Source: Amycolatopsis alba DSM 44262
GTDB taxonomy: Bacteria > Actinomycetota > Actinomycetes > Mycobacteriales > Pseudonocardiaceae
DNA length: 64,000 nucleotides
Direction: 5' to 3'
Assembly (NCBI RefSeq): GCF_000384215.1
Contig: NZ_KB913032.1
Location: 8,269,605 to 8,333,604 of the forward strand
Shown: in pieces, positions 53,397-61,400 of the stretch
How the letters are laid out: the number at the start of each line of letters is the position of its first letter
Numbering within the stretch: the stretch's first letter is position 1
Notes under the pieces: generated by a model
The model's database searches: none
What the model saw: the letters and a program-made list of their open reading frames with translations, nothing else
What the model was told of the DNA's origin: nothing
Made by a program: the position numbers and the translations under genes

Positions 53397-54125
53397 TCAG
53401 CCTGGCCGCACCGCGGGATGCCGGGCCAGATTGGCGCTGGCCAGCCGTGCGGCCCGCTGGACGGCCGGAGTCAGCGAGGAGAGCCGGCGGTCGTCGAGAA
53501 CGCCGGCGCTGATCGCGGCGACGATCCTTCCCGAGGGCGCGCGAACCGTTGCTATCACGGCGAACACCGGCCGATCGGGCTGCCGGTTGTCGAGGGCGAC
53601 GTGGTTGCCGTGCAGCTCCGCGACGAACTGCGCGAACGCGGCGGAGGTGATCTGGTTCGAGGTGGGTGCCGTCGAAAGCGATCCGGCCGGGTGCGTCCGG
53701 TGTCCCGGAGCCGGCCACGGCCGGTCCGCCTCACCGTACATCCAGAGGTTGGGGAGCCCCCGGTGCTCGTCGGACAGGAACACGTTCAGCCGGACGCTCG
53801 CGCCGGTCGCCGCCGCCAGTTGCCGCATCGGACCCAGCGCGGCCGTGCGCAGGACCCGGCCAGGTGGCCAGGCCGCGCCGAGCCGAAGCGTCCGGGGCCC
53901 GATCCGGTAACGCCCGGACCGGCGCTGAACCGCGCCCAGCTCGACCAGCTGGCTCAGCAGCCGGTGAGTCGTGCTCTTCGGCAATCCCGCACCAGCGGCG
54001 AGGCGGGTCAGGCCTGCCTCGCCGACCGTGGCGAGTTCGTCCAACAGCAGGAAAGCGCCCTCCAAAACGCCGCGACCGCCGGTCTTGTCGATGTCACCGC
54101 GAATTGCCTCTTGCCTGTACCGCAT
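53397..54125 (-). CDS. IclR-family regulator
   Basis: 242 residues from ATG 54125; the longer open frame to 54434 has no coding character. The winged helix is GAFLLLDELATVGEAGLTRL, AAGAGLPKSTTHRLLSQLVE, GAVQRRSGRYRIG. The C-terminal effector domain is present (ATGASVRLNVFLSDEHRGLP; RAPSGRIVAAISAGVLDDRR). Predicted to control the EamA exporter gene 22 bp downstream. The 286 bp upstream contain no gene. Confidence 0.9.
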   Translation of the reverse strand: MRYRQEAIRGDIDKTGGRGVLEGAFLLLDELATVGEAGLTRLAAGAGLPKSTTHRLLSQLVELGAVQRRSGRYRIGPRTLRLGAAWPPGRVLRTAALGPMRQLAAATGASVRLNVFLSDEHRGLPNLWMYGEADRPWPAPGHRTHPAGSLSTAPTSNQITSAAFAQFVAELHGNHVALDNRQPDRPVFAVIATVRAPSGRIVAAISAGVLDDRRLSSLTPAVQRAARLASANLARHPAVRPG

Positions 54126-54411
54126 CACGGTCCCCCTGTGCGGCCGAGTCCGTCCTCGGGCAGAAACAAAGCCACCACACGGAGAATTATGCTGAACCAA
54201 CGGCTGACCCGAATCCGGCGGACGGGCGGCTTCCAGCGATCCCGGTCGAGAGAACGCGTCGGGTCCGCTCACCGGACCGTCCTGTTCCTCGGTCACCGCC
54301 GCCGATGTCATGTTGGGTAAGTCGTCGCGAGGCTGACCGTTTCCCCTGTACCGGCCGGTCAGCGGCGTCCGGATCGGCCTTTTCCCACATCTGCAGAAAG
54401 GTGACTGGACA

Positions 54412-54921
54412 ATGGCCAGAATCAGACGTGGCATCGGACTGGCGATGCTGATTTCCGCGCTGGTGGCGCTTTTCGCACCCGCTGTGGCACAGGCGATTCC
54501 ACCGGGGCCCTACTCGGTCTGGGTGCGGCACAGCGGCCTGTGCCTGGAGGTCGAGGCCGCCGGCCTTCAGCCGGGCACCCCGACTCTCCAGTGGCACTGC
54601 CACCGTGCCAACCACCAGCGGTGGCGCCTCTACCCGGTGACCGAGGGCTACTACCGGCTCGTGGTGGAGCACACCGGCCAGTGCCTCGAAGTCGACCACG
54701 CGGGCTCACACGGTGCGCGAGCACTCCAGTGGACCTGTCACGGCGGCACCCACCAGCAATGGAGCGTGATCGACCTGCACAACGGGTTCTACCAGTTCCA
54801 GGCCCGCCACAGCAGCCTCTGCCTGGAAGTCCAAGCCGCCTCGACAGCGCCCGGCACGCCGGTCCTCACCTGGGACTGCCACGGCGGCTGGCACCAGCAA
54901 TGGGGCCTCGTGCAGCTGTGA
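54412..54921 (+). CDS. secreted ricin-type beta-trefoil lectin
   Basis: 169 residues. Signal peptide 1-28 (MLISALVALFAPAVAQA). The mature protein is a single beta-trefoil with three repeats, each having the (G/S)xCLEV and W-x-C-H...QxW motifs: SGLCLEVEAA/HRANHQRWRL, TGQCLEVDHA/GGTHQQWSV, SSLCLEVQAA/GGWHQQWGL. Binds galactose- or other glycan-containing material outside the cell; no catalytic domain is attached. Part of an extracellular gene group. Starts after AGAAAGGTG. Confidence 0.92.
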   Translation: MARIRRGIGLAMLISALVALFAPAVAQAIPPGPYSVWVRHSGLCLEVEAAGLQPGTPTLQWHCHRANHQRWRLYPVTEGYYRLVVEHTGQCLEVDHAGSHGARALQWTCHGGTHQQWSVIDLHNGFYQFQARHSSLCLEVQAASTAPGTPVLTWDCHGGWHQQWGLVQL

Positions 54922-54939
54922 CGGTCTCCCTTCCTTGGC

Positions 54940-54959
54940 GATGAATCAGGGGATTCATC
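54940..54959. terminator. small hairpin between convergent genes
   Basis: GATGAATC (54940-54947), AGGG loop, GATTCATC (54952-54959). It overlaps the stop of the sigma-factor fusion gene and lies 19 bp after the lectin stop. The stem is short and AT-rich, so a weak shared terminator. Confidence 0.45.
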
Positions 54960-57081
54960 CGGGCTCGTAGGGGTCCCATGTCACGCGGACCGTGGCCCGC
55001 TGCCCGTCGGGGGTGGTCAGGGTGATCGTTCCCGTGCTGTAGGCACCTGGGTCGTCACGGGACGGGTGTGGTTCCAGCCGGACGATGATCTCCCCGCTTC
55101 CCGATCCCGACGTCCGGTCGAGGTAGAGCCTGCACCTGGGCGTCGTGCATCCGGGTGCGGATACCGTCGCCGTCCAGGTGTTCGCGCCACCGGTGACATC
55201 GACCGTGAACCGTTCTTGAAACTCCGATGACCCGATGTGAACGGCGCCGGTGCTGGTGCGCAGCATTCCCGGACTCGGGAGCCAGCGCACCATCACCGTG
55301 CTCTGTTGCCCGTCCGGCGTGGTCACGCGCAACGGGACTTCACCACCGGTGCCGATCGGCCGGGTCAAGCGGACGGTGACGATCGAGCCCTTCCCGGCGG
55401 TCAGGGAACCGCGGGCCGGGCTGACGCTCAGCGCCGGGTGCGGGGAGGACGTCGACCACGTCAGATTCCCCTTGGTCGCGATGACGCTGAAGGTGGCGCT
55501 GGAGGCTTGCTCACCGAAGTCGATGCGTGGCGCGGTGACCCCGATGCGGCCGGGTACCTGCCAGCGCACGGGTACCGTGACCTTTTGCCCGGCCGACGAC
55601 GTGACGACGATCCCGGCGCCGGGAGACGCCGCGGCGTTCGGGGTGACGGTGATCTTGACGGGCACGGTGCGCCCCGTGGCGAGTGCGCCGCCGGCCGACG
55701 CCATGGCAATCGCGGGGTCGGTGGCGATCGCCGTCCAGGACATATCGCTGCCCGCGGTGATTCCCATGGTCGCCGTCGTCGCGTAGAGAGGGAGGTCGAT
55801 CACCGGCGGGGTGAGAACCAGCGCTCCCGGAGGCGGTGGCGTGGCCGGAATCAGGGCGGCGGGGACATCACCCGGCAGCGCGCCGGAACTGGGGACCTCC
55901 GGCGGCACTTCCCCCTGTTCGCCGTGCCACGGCTCAGCGCCAGGCCGCTGTCCCGGCGTCGTGGGCGTGACCAGGGCCGGCGCGGCGGTCGCGGATGGCT
56001 GGGGCGACGGAACGCCGCCGAGAAGGCTCTCGATCCCGGCTTTCGAAGGAATCACCAGGAGCAGCGCCAAGCCTGCGACAGCAGGAACGGCCGCGATCGA
56101 CCTGCTCAGGACGCGACGCCCTGCCGAGCGCACATCGCGCGGACGCGCGGCAATGTCATGCTCGGCGGAAACGAGTTCGACATCGACGTCCGGATCGGCA
56201 TCGCGAAGCTGCCAGAAGCCCCCCAGCGTGAGCGCCACGACCAGCGCCGGCTTCCAGTGCGCGCGAAACAGATCGCGAACCTTGTCGTACTCGGCGCACT
56301 CCGCGCATCGTGTGGCGTGGTTATCGAGAAAGCTCGTGACTTTCTTGCACAAGTCGGCAGGCATGACCTCGGAGTCCGAGACCACATGACGGGCTTCTTC
56401 GAGAATCGTCTTCAGCCCTTTGCAGTTCCAGCCCTTCCCGAGGTCCCGGACCAGCACCTCTGCCTCGACAGCCTTGGCCAGCCTGGTCACCATGCGACGA
56501 GTACGGCTGTAGACCGTCTGGGCAGGTACTCCCAGCTCGCTTTCCAGCTGTCGAATGCCGACCCCCTGACGGAAACGCAGGTCGTAAAGTTTTCTCTCGT
56601 TCTCCGGCAGTGTCTTCGCGATGAGAGCGACGAGCCGAAGGATCTCCTGGCTGATTTGACTGTTCCCGTACTTCTCCTCAAACGACTCGGCCGACGCTGC
56701 ACGAGAAGCCTTTTCCGGTACAAGCCCATCCACGATCTCGCGCGAACTCAGCTTGTGAACCTTGAGCAACTTACGTTTGAGAATCGTCACCAGCCAGCGT
56801 CGAATCGCTTGCGGGTCCTCGATCGCACTTAACCCTTTCCAGGCGTCGAGGAATGTGGACATGACCACGTCCCGGACCGAGTCCGCGTCCAAGCCCGAAG
56901 TGGATCGGCCGTATCTGATCAAGTAATCCGCGTGCGACATCATGATCCGCTCGAAGGCAAGGGCACGGCCACCCTCTGGAGCGGCGTTGAAAGCGATGAC
57001 CTCCCTGGCGAACCCGCGGTGCTCGTCATGGGAACCGGCCGCGGCCGGTGTCGCGCTCGTCCGATCATGAACATGCGTCAC
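54955..57081 (-). CDS. membrane-bound ECF sigma factor fused to ZAS motif and extracellular beta domains
   Basis: 708 residues in one chain. Region 2 of an ECF sigma factor covers about 43-105 (RDVVMSTFLDAWKGLSAIED; RRWLVTILKRKLL), and region 4 about 145-205 (LPENERKLYDLRFRQGVGIR; QLESELGVPAQTVYSRTRRM). Next is an anti-sigma zinc motif H255-x3-C259-x2-C262, a membrane segment at about 327-345 (SIAAVPAVAGLALLLVIPS), a Pro-rich linker (355-430) and three BACON/Ig-like beta domains outside the cell (430-708). Sigma and anti-sigma parts are thus tethered together. Release by proteolysis is a likely activation route. It faces a small gene and the protease gene. Confidence 0.85.
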   Translation of the reverse strand: MTHVHDRTSATPAAAGSHDEHRGFAREVIAFNAAPEGGRALAFERIMMSHADYLIRYGRSTSGLDADSVRDVVMSTFLDAWKGLSAIEDPQAIRRWLVTILKRKLLKVHKLSSREIVDGLVPEKASRAASAESFEEKYGNSQISQEILRLVALIAKTLPENERKLYDLRFRQGVGIRQLESELGVPAQTVYSRTRRMVTRLAKAVEAEVLVRDLGKGWNCKGLKTILEEARHVVSDSEVMPADLCKKVTSFLDNHATRCAECAEYDKVRDLFRAHWKPALVVALTLGGFWQLRDADPDVDVELVSAEHDIAARPRDVRSAGRRVLSRSIAAVPAVAGLALLLVIPSKAGIESLLGGVPSPQPSATAAPALVTPTTPGQRPGAEPWHGEQGEVPPEVPSSGALPGDVPAALIPATPPPPGALVLTPPVIDLPLYATTATMGITAGSDMSWTAIATDPAIAMASAGGALATGRTVPVKITVTPNAAASPGAGIVVTSSAGQKVTVPVRWQVPGRIGVTAPRIDFGEQASSATFSVIATKGNLTWSTSSPHPALSVSPARGSLTAGKGSIVTVRLTRPIGTGGEVPLRVTTPDGQQSTVMVRWLPSPGMLRTSTGAVHIGSSEFQERFTVDVTGGANTWTATVSAPGCTTPRCRLYLDRTSGSGSGEIIVRLEPHPSRDDPGAYSTGTITLTTPDGQRATVRVTWDPYEPG

Positions 57082-57255
57082 AGCATTCCTCCATCAAGCG
57101 GGTCTGCGTTCACGGAGTAGGTGCGCCGAAAACCGGTTCCCTTCCCCGATTACCCAAGACTTCACTCGATCGGTTGATCCATAGCCCGTTCGGGTGTCAT
57201 CGGCATTGCGCCGCCGATTTCGGGCAGACCAGCGGCCTTCCGCACACATACAGAC

Positions 57256-57465
57256 ATGGACCACACGAGCCGACAACGAATCATCGTCCTGATCATGCTC
57301 TGCGTAACCATCATGACCGGCAATCTTCTGATCGAACCCGGATCGGTTCGCGATTTGCTGCACCTCGCGGGGGCACCCGCGGCCGAACTGAGCGCGATAG
57401 TGCTGATGAGCGCTCTCGAACGCCGGAAGCGGAAGAGTGGCCGCCTTCCCGAGAAGCCCGAATGA
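57256..57465 (+). CDS. small membrane protein, tentative
   Basis: 69 codons: a hydrophobic start (RIIVLIMLCVTIMTGNLLIE), a second weakly hydrophobic part (AAELSAIVLMSALE) and a basic tail (RRKRKSGRLPEKPE). That gives one or two membrane segments with a cytosolic basic end. Not recognised. No good ribosome site is visible and longer antisense frames exist, so it may be spurious. It lies in the 440-bp gap between the sigma-factor fusion gene and the protease; the rest of the gap is empty. Confidence 0.4.
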   Translation: MDHTSRQRIIVLIMLCVTIMTGNLLIEPGSVRDLLHLAGAPAAELSAIVLMSALERRKRKSGRLPEKPE

Positions 57466-57519
57466 CCGCGCACGCCGAACCTCTGCGGACACACCGCTCG
57501 TCGGCCGTCCGGCGCCGGA

Positions 57520-58260
57520 TCAGGTACCGATCACCTTGTGGATCTCGGCCACTACGAGGGAAACGTTGCCCGCCCCCGCGGTGTGATCCCGGTCCGAATC
57601 GTTCTCCACCGCGACGATGGTGTCCCGCTCCCCCCGACCGGTGGCCATCACCGGTCCGCCGGAATCACCTCCACCGGGAATGCCGGTGACCCAGCCGAGG
57701 CACAAGTCCCGGCCGTCCCCGCCGCCGGGCGGGGTGAACCGTTCGCAGCGCGGCTGGTCCGGAGCCAGCACCTGCTGGTCGGCCTCCTTGAGCACGTCGG
57801 ACTGGCAGGTGGTCTCGTCCTCCCGGCATGTCGCGCCCCAGCCGTACTGCCGCACGATCTGTCCGGGGTGCACGGAGTCCGGGGCGGGCAGCCGGGCAGG
57901 CATGACATCCATCGGCGGCACCTTGATCAGCATCATGTCCGCGATCCCGACACCATGAGTGCTGCCGGGCACCGGACGGACGACCGTACCGTTCCGCTGG
58001 TCGAGGGCGCCCACCCGGAACCGGATGCGGGAATCGTCGATCTGCTCGCCCGCCTCGAAGAAGCAATGCGAGGCACTGAGGATCCACTCACGGCTGATCG
58101 CGGTCGCGGTGCAGAAGGGCGTGTCGTCGACCACCATCCGGACCGCCCATGGCGCGTAGTCGCTGACCGAGCCGCCGATCACCGCGGAAGCGCCGGGAGC
58201 GGGCACGACCGCGCCGAGCGCCACCAGCACGACCAGACTGCTCGAAGTACGAAGTTTCAT
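57520..58260 (-). CDS. secreted trypsin-like serine protease
   Basis: 246 residues. Signal peptide about 1-26, then a mature start VIGGSVSDYAPWAV (the IVGG-type start without a long propeptide). The triad is complete: His65 in ILSASHCFF, Asp108 in GIADMMLIKV, Ser200 in GIPGGGDSGGP. Six or more Cys suggest three disulfides (CTA, HC, ATC/TC, RCE, LCLGW). Typical of actinobacterial S1A proteases; extracellular. It precedes the giant LamG gene, divergent from it. Confidence 0.92.
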   Translation of the reverse strand: MKLRTSSSLVVLVALGAVVPAPGASAVIGGSVSDYAPWAVRMVVDDTPFCTATAISREWILSASHCFFEAGEQIDDSRIRFRVGALDQRNGTVVRPVPGSTHGVGIADMMLIKVPPMDVMPARLPAPDSVHPGQIVRQYGWGATCREDETTCQSDVLKEADQQVLAPDQPRCERFTPPGGGDGRDLCLGWVTGIPGGGDSGGPVMATGRGERDTIVAVENDSDRDHTAGAGNVSLVVAEIHKVIGT

Positions 58261-58489
58261 CGCGCGCTCTCCTCGTTCTCAGCCGTGTGATCCCATTCTT
58301 ACTGCCGCGGGCGCTTTCGGGAAACACACTGATGCCAAGCCACCTCCCCGAATGGGTTCAATTACCTCATCGGGGAAACGGTGCGTGACTCCTCATTCAT
58401 CAGTGCGGGGAGATGTCCCCTGGTTTCGAGCGCAATAACATGACACTTCCCATAAAAGATTCCTTCGCCCAGCTAGCTCAGGGATGGTC

Positions 58490-61400
58490 ATGACGTCCTC
58501 GGAACAATCCTGGCCCTCGCCCGACTGCAACGGCATCCCGGTCGTGGATCCGGTCGGGCTCAGTATCGCGGGAACGGTGGTGGTCCTTGCCCGAAGACCC
58601 GCCACCGCGGTGGACACGCTGTACTACAACGTGCGTATCTCCGGCGCGGATCCCGGCGCACCGGACGAATGGGCGGGCTGGAACGAACTACGCCTGGCCG
58701 AAAACGACCTCCCGGCCGCGGAAAGCCGCCCACTGCTGCGGATCGCGGGCATGGACCTGATCACCGTCGGCGCGGCCGCCGCCGTCCCCCGGCCGGCGGA
58801 CGCGCCTTTCCGCGCCGTCACCGACGGCCGGTACATCTCGTGCTTCCGGCAATCCGCCACGGGCAGTCTCTACGTGGACCGCTTCGCGCTGGTGCAGGCG
58901 CCGCGGCAGCGGACCAGCGGCTCACGTGACGGCGAGAACCAGGGCGGGTGGCAGCTGCGACGGGTGTGGGAGGTGCGTTACCGGCGCAGCGGACGCCGTG
59001 ACGCGCCTGCCGGTCCCGGCGACGAACTCGGCTTCCGCACCATGAACGACGAGCCGTTCCAGGAACCCACCATCGAACTTCCCGCCCTGTCCGGCATCAC
59101 CGGCGGCGGGTTCGACGTCGCGCTCGCGCCCACGTCGGAGGCCGACGTCAGCCGCTGGCACATCGTGGCGGTCACCGGCGAAGTACTCACCTTCGTGTCC
59201 TACCCCCAGGACAGCACGGGCGGGATCGAACTCGACCCGGCGCTCACGCACCGATTCACGATCACCCCCGCACTGTGGAACTCGGGCAAGAGCACCACGC
59301 TGACACCGACCGCCGGGGTGAGCGCGAGCCTGTACGCCGAGCAGGAACGGACCGGTGCGGCGCCGAACCTGCCGTCGAGCCTGCGCCGGGCCGTCCGGCT
59401 GGGTGTCACCGTCCCGGTCGCCGGCGCCGGACTGCCGGGAGCGCTGGCCGTCTACGACTTCGGTGTGCTGCCGGACGGCACCGTCCCGGCGTTCCCCGCG
59501 GGCATCGGTTGCGTCCTGATCGACGGCACGCTGGACCACGGCGGTTTCACTCCGGCCGCAGGCGACCACCCTGTCCCCGGCAAAGCGGTGCGTTCGGCCG
59601 GATCCGGCACGGTCGGCGCCGTTCTGCTGGGGACGCCGAGGCCGGCCGCCGCACCCGCCGTCCTCGACAGCGCCGACGGGCTCGTGCATTGCTACTTCCC
59701 GGAACGCACGGGCTCATCCGGCACCGACGCGTTCGCGGTCGCCCACTACGACCCCGCGGTGACCAGGACCCAGATCACCTTGCCCTGGACGACCGACGAC
59801 GACCGGACCGGCACGTTCACGATGATCGCCCGGCGCAGTGGCAGCACCTTCGACGATGTCGAGGTGACCGTCGCGCCTTGTGTCCGCGGTGGGATCACCG
59901 CACCGGATCTCTGTGACGTGACGATCGACTACGGCGCCGCCGCCGGCCTGCCGCGCGAGAACTGGGGCGGGCTACCGCGAGACGTCCGGACCATGGTCTC
60001 GATCCTCAACGGGTCGTTCTCAGACGACCCCGCCGACAAGGCCGTCCTGTCCGGGGCCCGGCCGTTCTACGACTTCCTGGGCCACCAGCCGTCGGCACGA
60101 CTGCCCTTGACGTCGGCGGGCAGGCTCGAACTGATCTCCCATCGCCCCGACCTGCCCTTGTCCAGGGTCGAGGTCACGGCGGCGGCGAGAGGTACCGTGG
60201 ATCTGACCCTGAGCTACACCACGGCCGCCGGTTTCACCGCGGTGCAGACCTGGCGGACGGTGCCGGCAGGCACGGCCAACGCGGCGCTGATTCTCGGCGG
60301 TGACGCGGATCCGGGGACCTACGGTTATCAACGCCCGCCCGCGGACACGCCCGTCTACGCGTTGAGCACCACCGGCGGCAGCATCCTGCTCGTAGGCAAG
60401 ACCACCGAAAACCTGTCATTCACGATCTCGCCGGCGGAGGGTGACCCGGCACACTGCGCGGTGTCCCTCGTCATCGGCGCGGGACCCGAGGTCAAGCTCG
60501 ACGACGTTCCGCGTGACCAGGCGGGCTTCGTCGCCCGCTTGCGGTCGTGGAGCAGCGCCCAAGCCGTGTTCGGCCACATCTCCCCCGACCCGAGACCGGG
60601 GCCGGTGGCCGACCAGGAATTCACCACCGCGCTGGATCTGCGAGGCGGTTCCCTGCTGTTCGATGTGCTCGAGCCGGTCACCGTGGGCACTCTGGCGGTC
60701 GGGCAGGTCAGCGCGGCCGGCTGGCGGAAACGTACGCTCACCCCCACCCCGCCGGACGACACCACCGGCCGGGCGATGCTCGCCCTGACCGCGGTCCTGC
60801 CGGAAGCCCCGCTGTTCGGCCGGGAACCGCGGGCGGTGGACGGCACGAGCACCAGGACGGTGACCGGCGACAACGGCAAGTGGCTGGCGGCGCACCAGGC
60901 GAAGGCGCTCAGGCTCAGCGGCTCCCAGGCGATGAGCGTCGCGCTGAGCAACGCCCAGCTGGCGCCACGGCGAACCTGGACCATGGAATCCTGGATCCGG
61001 CCGGAGGGCAGCGACCCGGCGACGGTCATCACCTACGACAACGGTCCGGCGAAAGACGTGGGCGAGCTCTCGCGGTCGTACTACCTCGGCGTCGCGGGGC
61101 TGCCCACCGTGCGATTCGGTGCGTTCAAACAGAAGAACAACGCCAAAAGCTCCTACCTCGCGGTGCCGTCGAACCCGGTGTTCACCCCCGGCCCGGCCGG
61201 TTTCACCTGGGAGGCCTGGGTCAAGCCGGACCCGAAGCCCTGCCCTGAGGCGAACCGGCTCGGCAGCATCCTGCAGGTCTGCGACGCCAAGAGCAAGAAC
61301 GCGCCCTTGGTCAATTTCGGCCTCGACGCCGGACGGCACCTTTCGCTGGGCTACCAACGGCAAAGCCACAGTTCGAAACCGGTCTACCTCACAGCCGCGA

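Noticed and set aside
55237..56832. 531-codon plus-strand frame opposite the sigma-factor fusion gene
   Set aside because: Antisense shadow; Arg/Gly-rich, no ribosome site.
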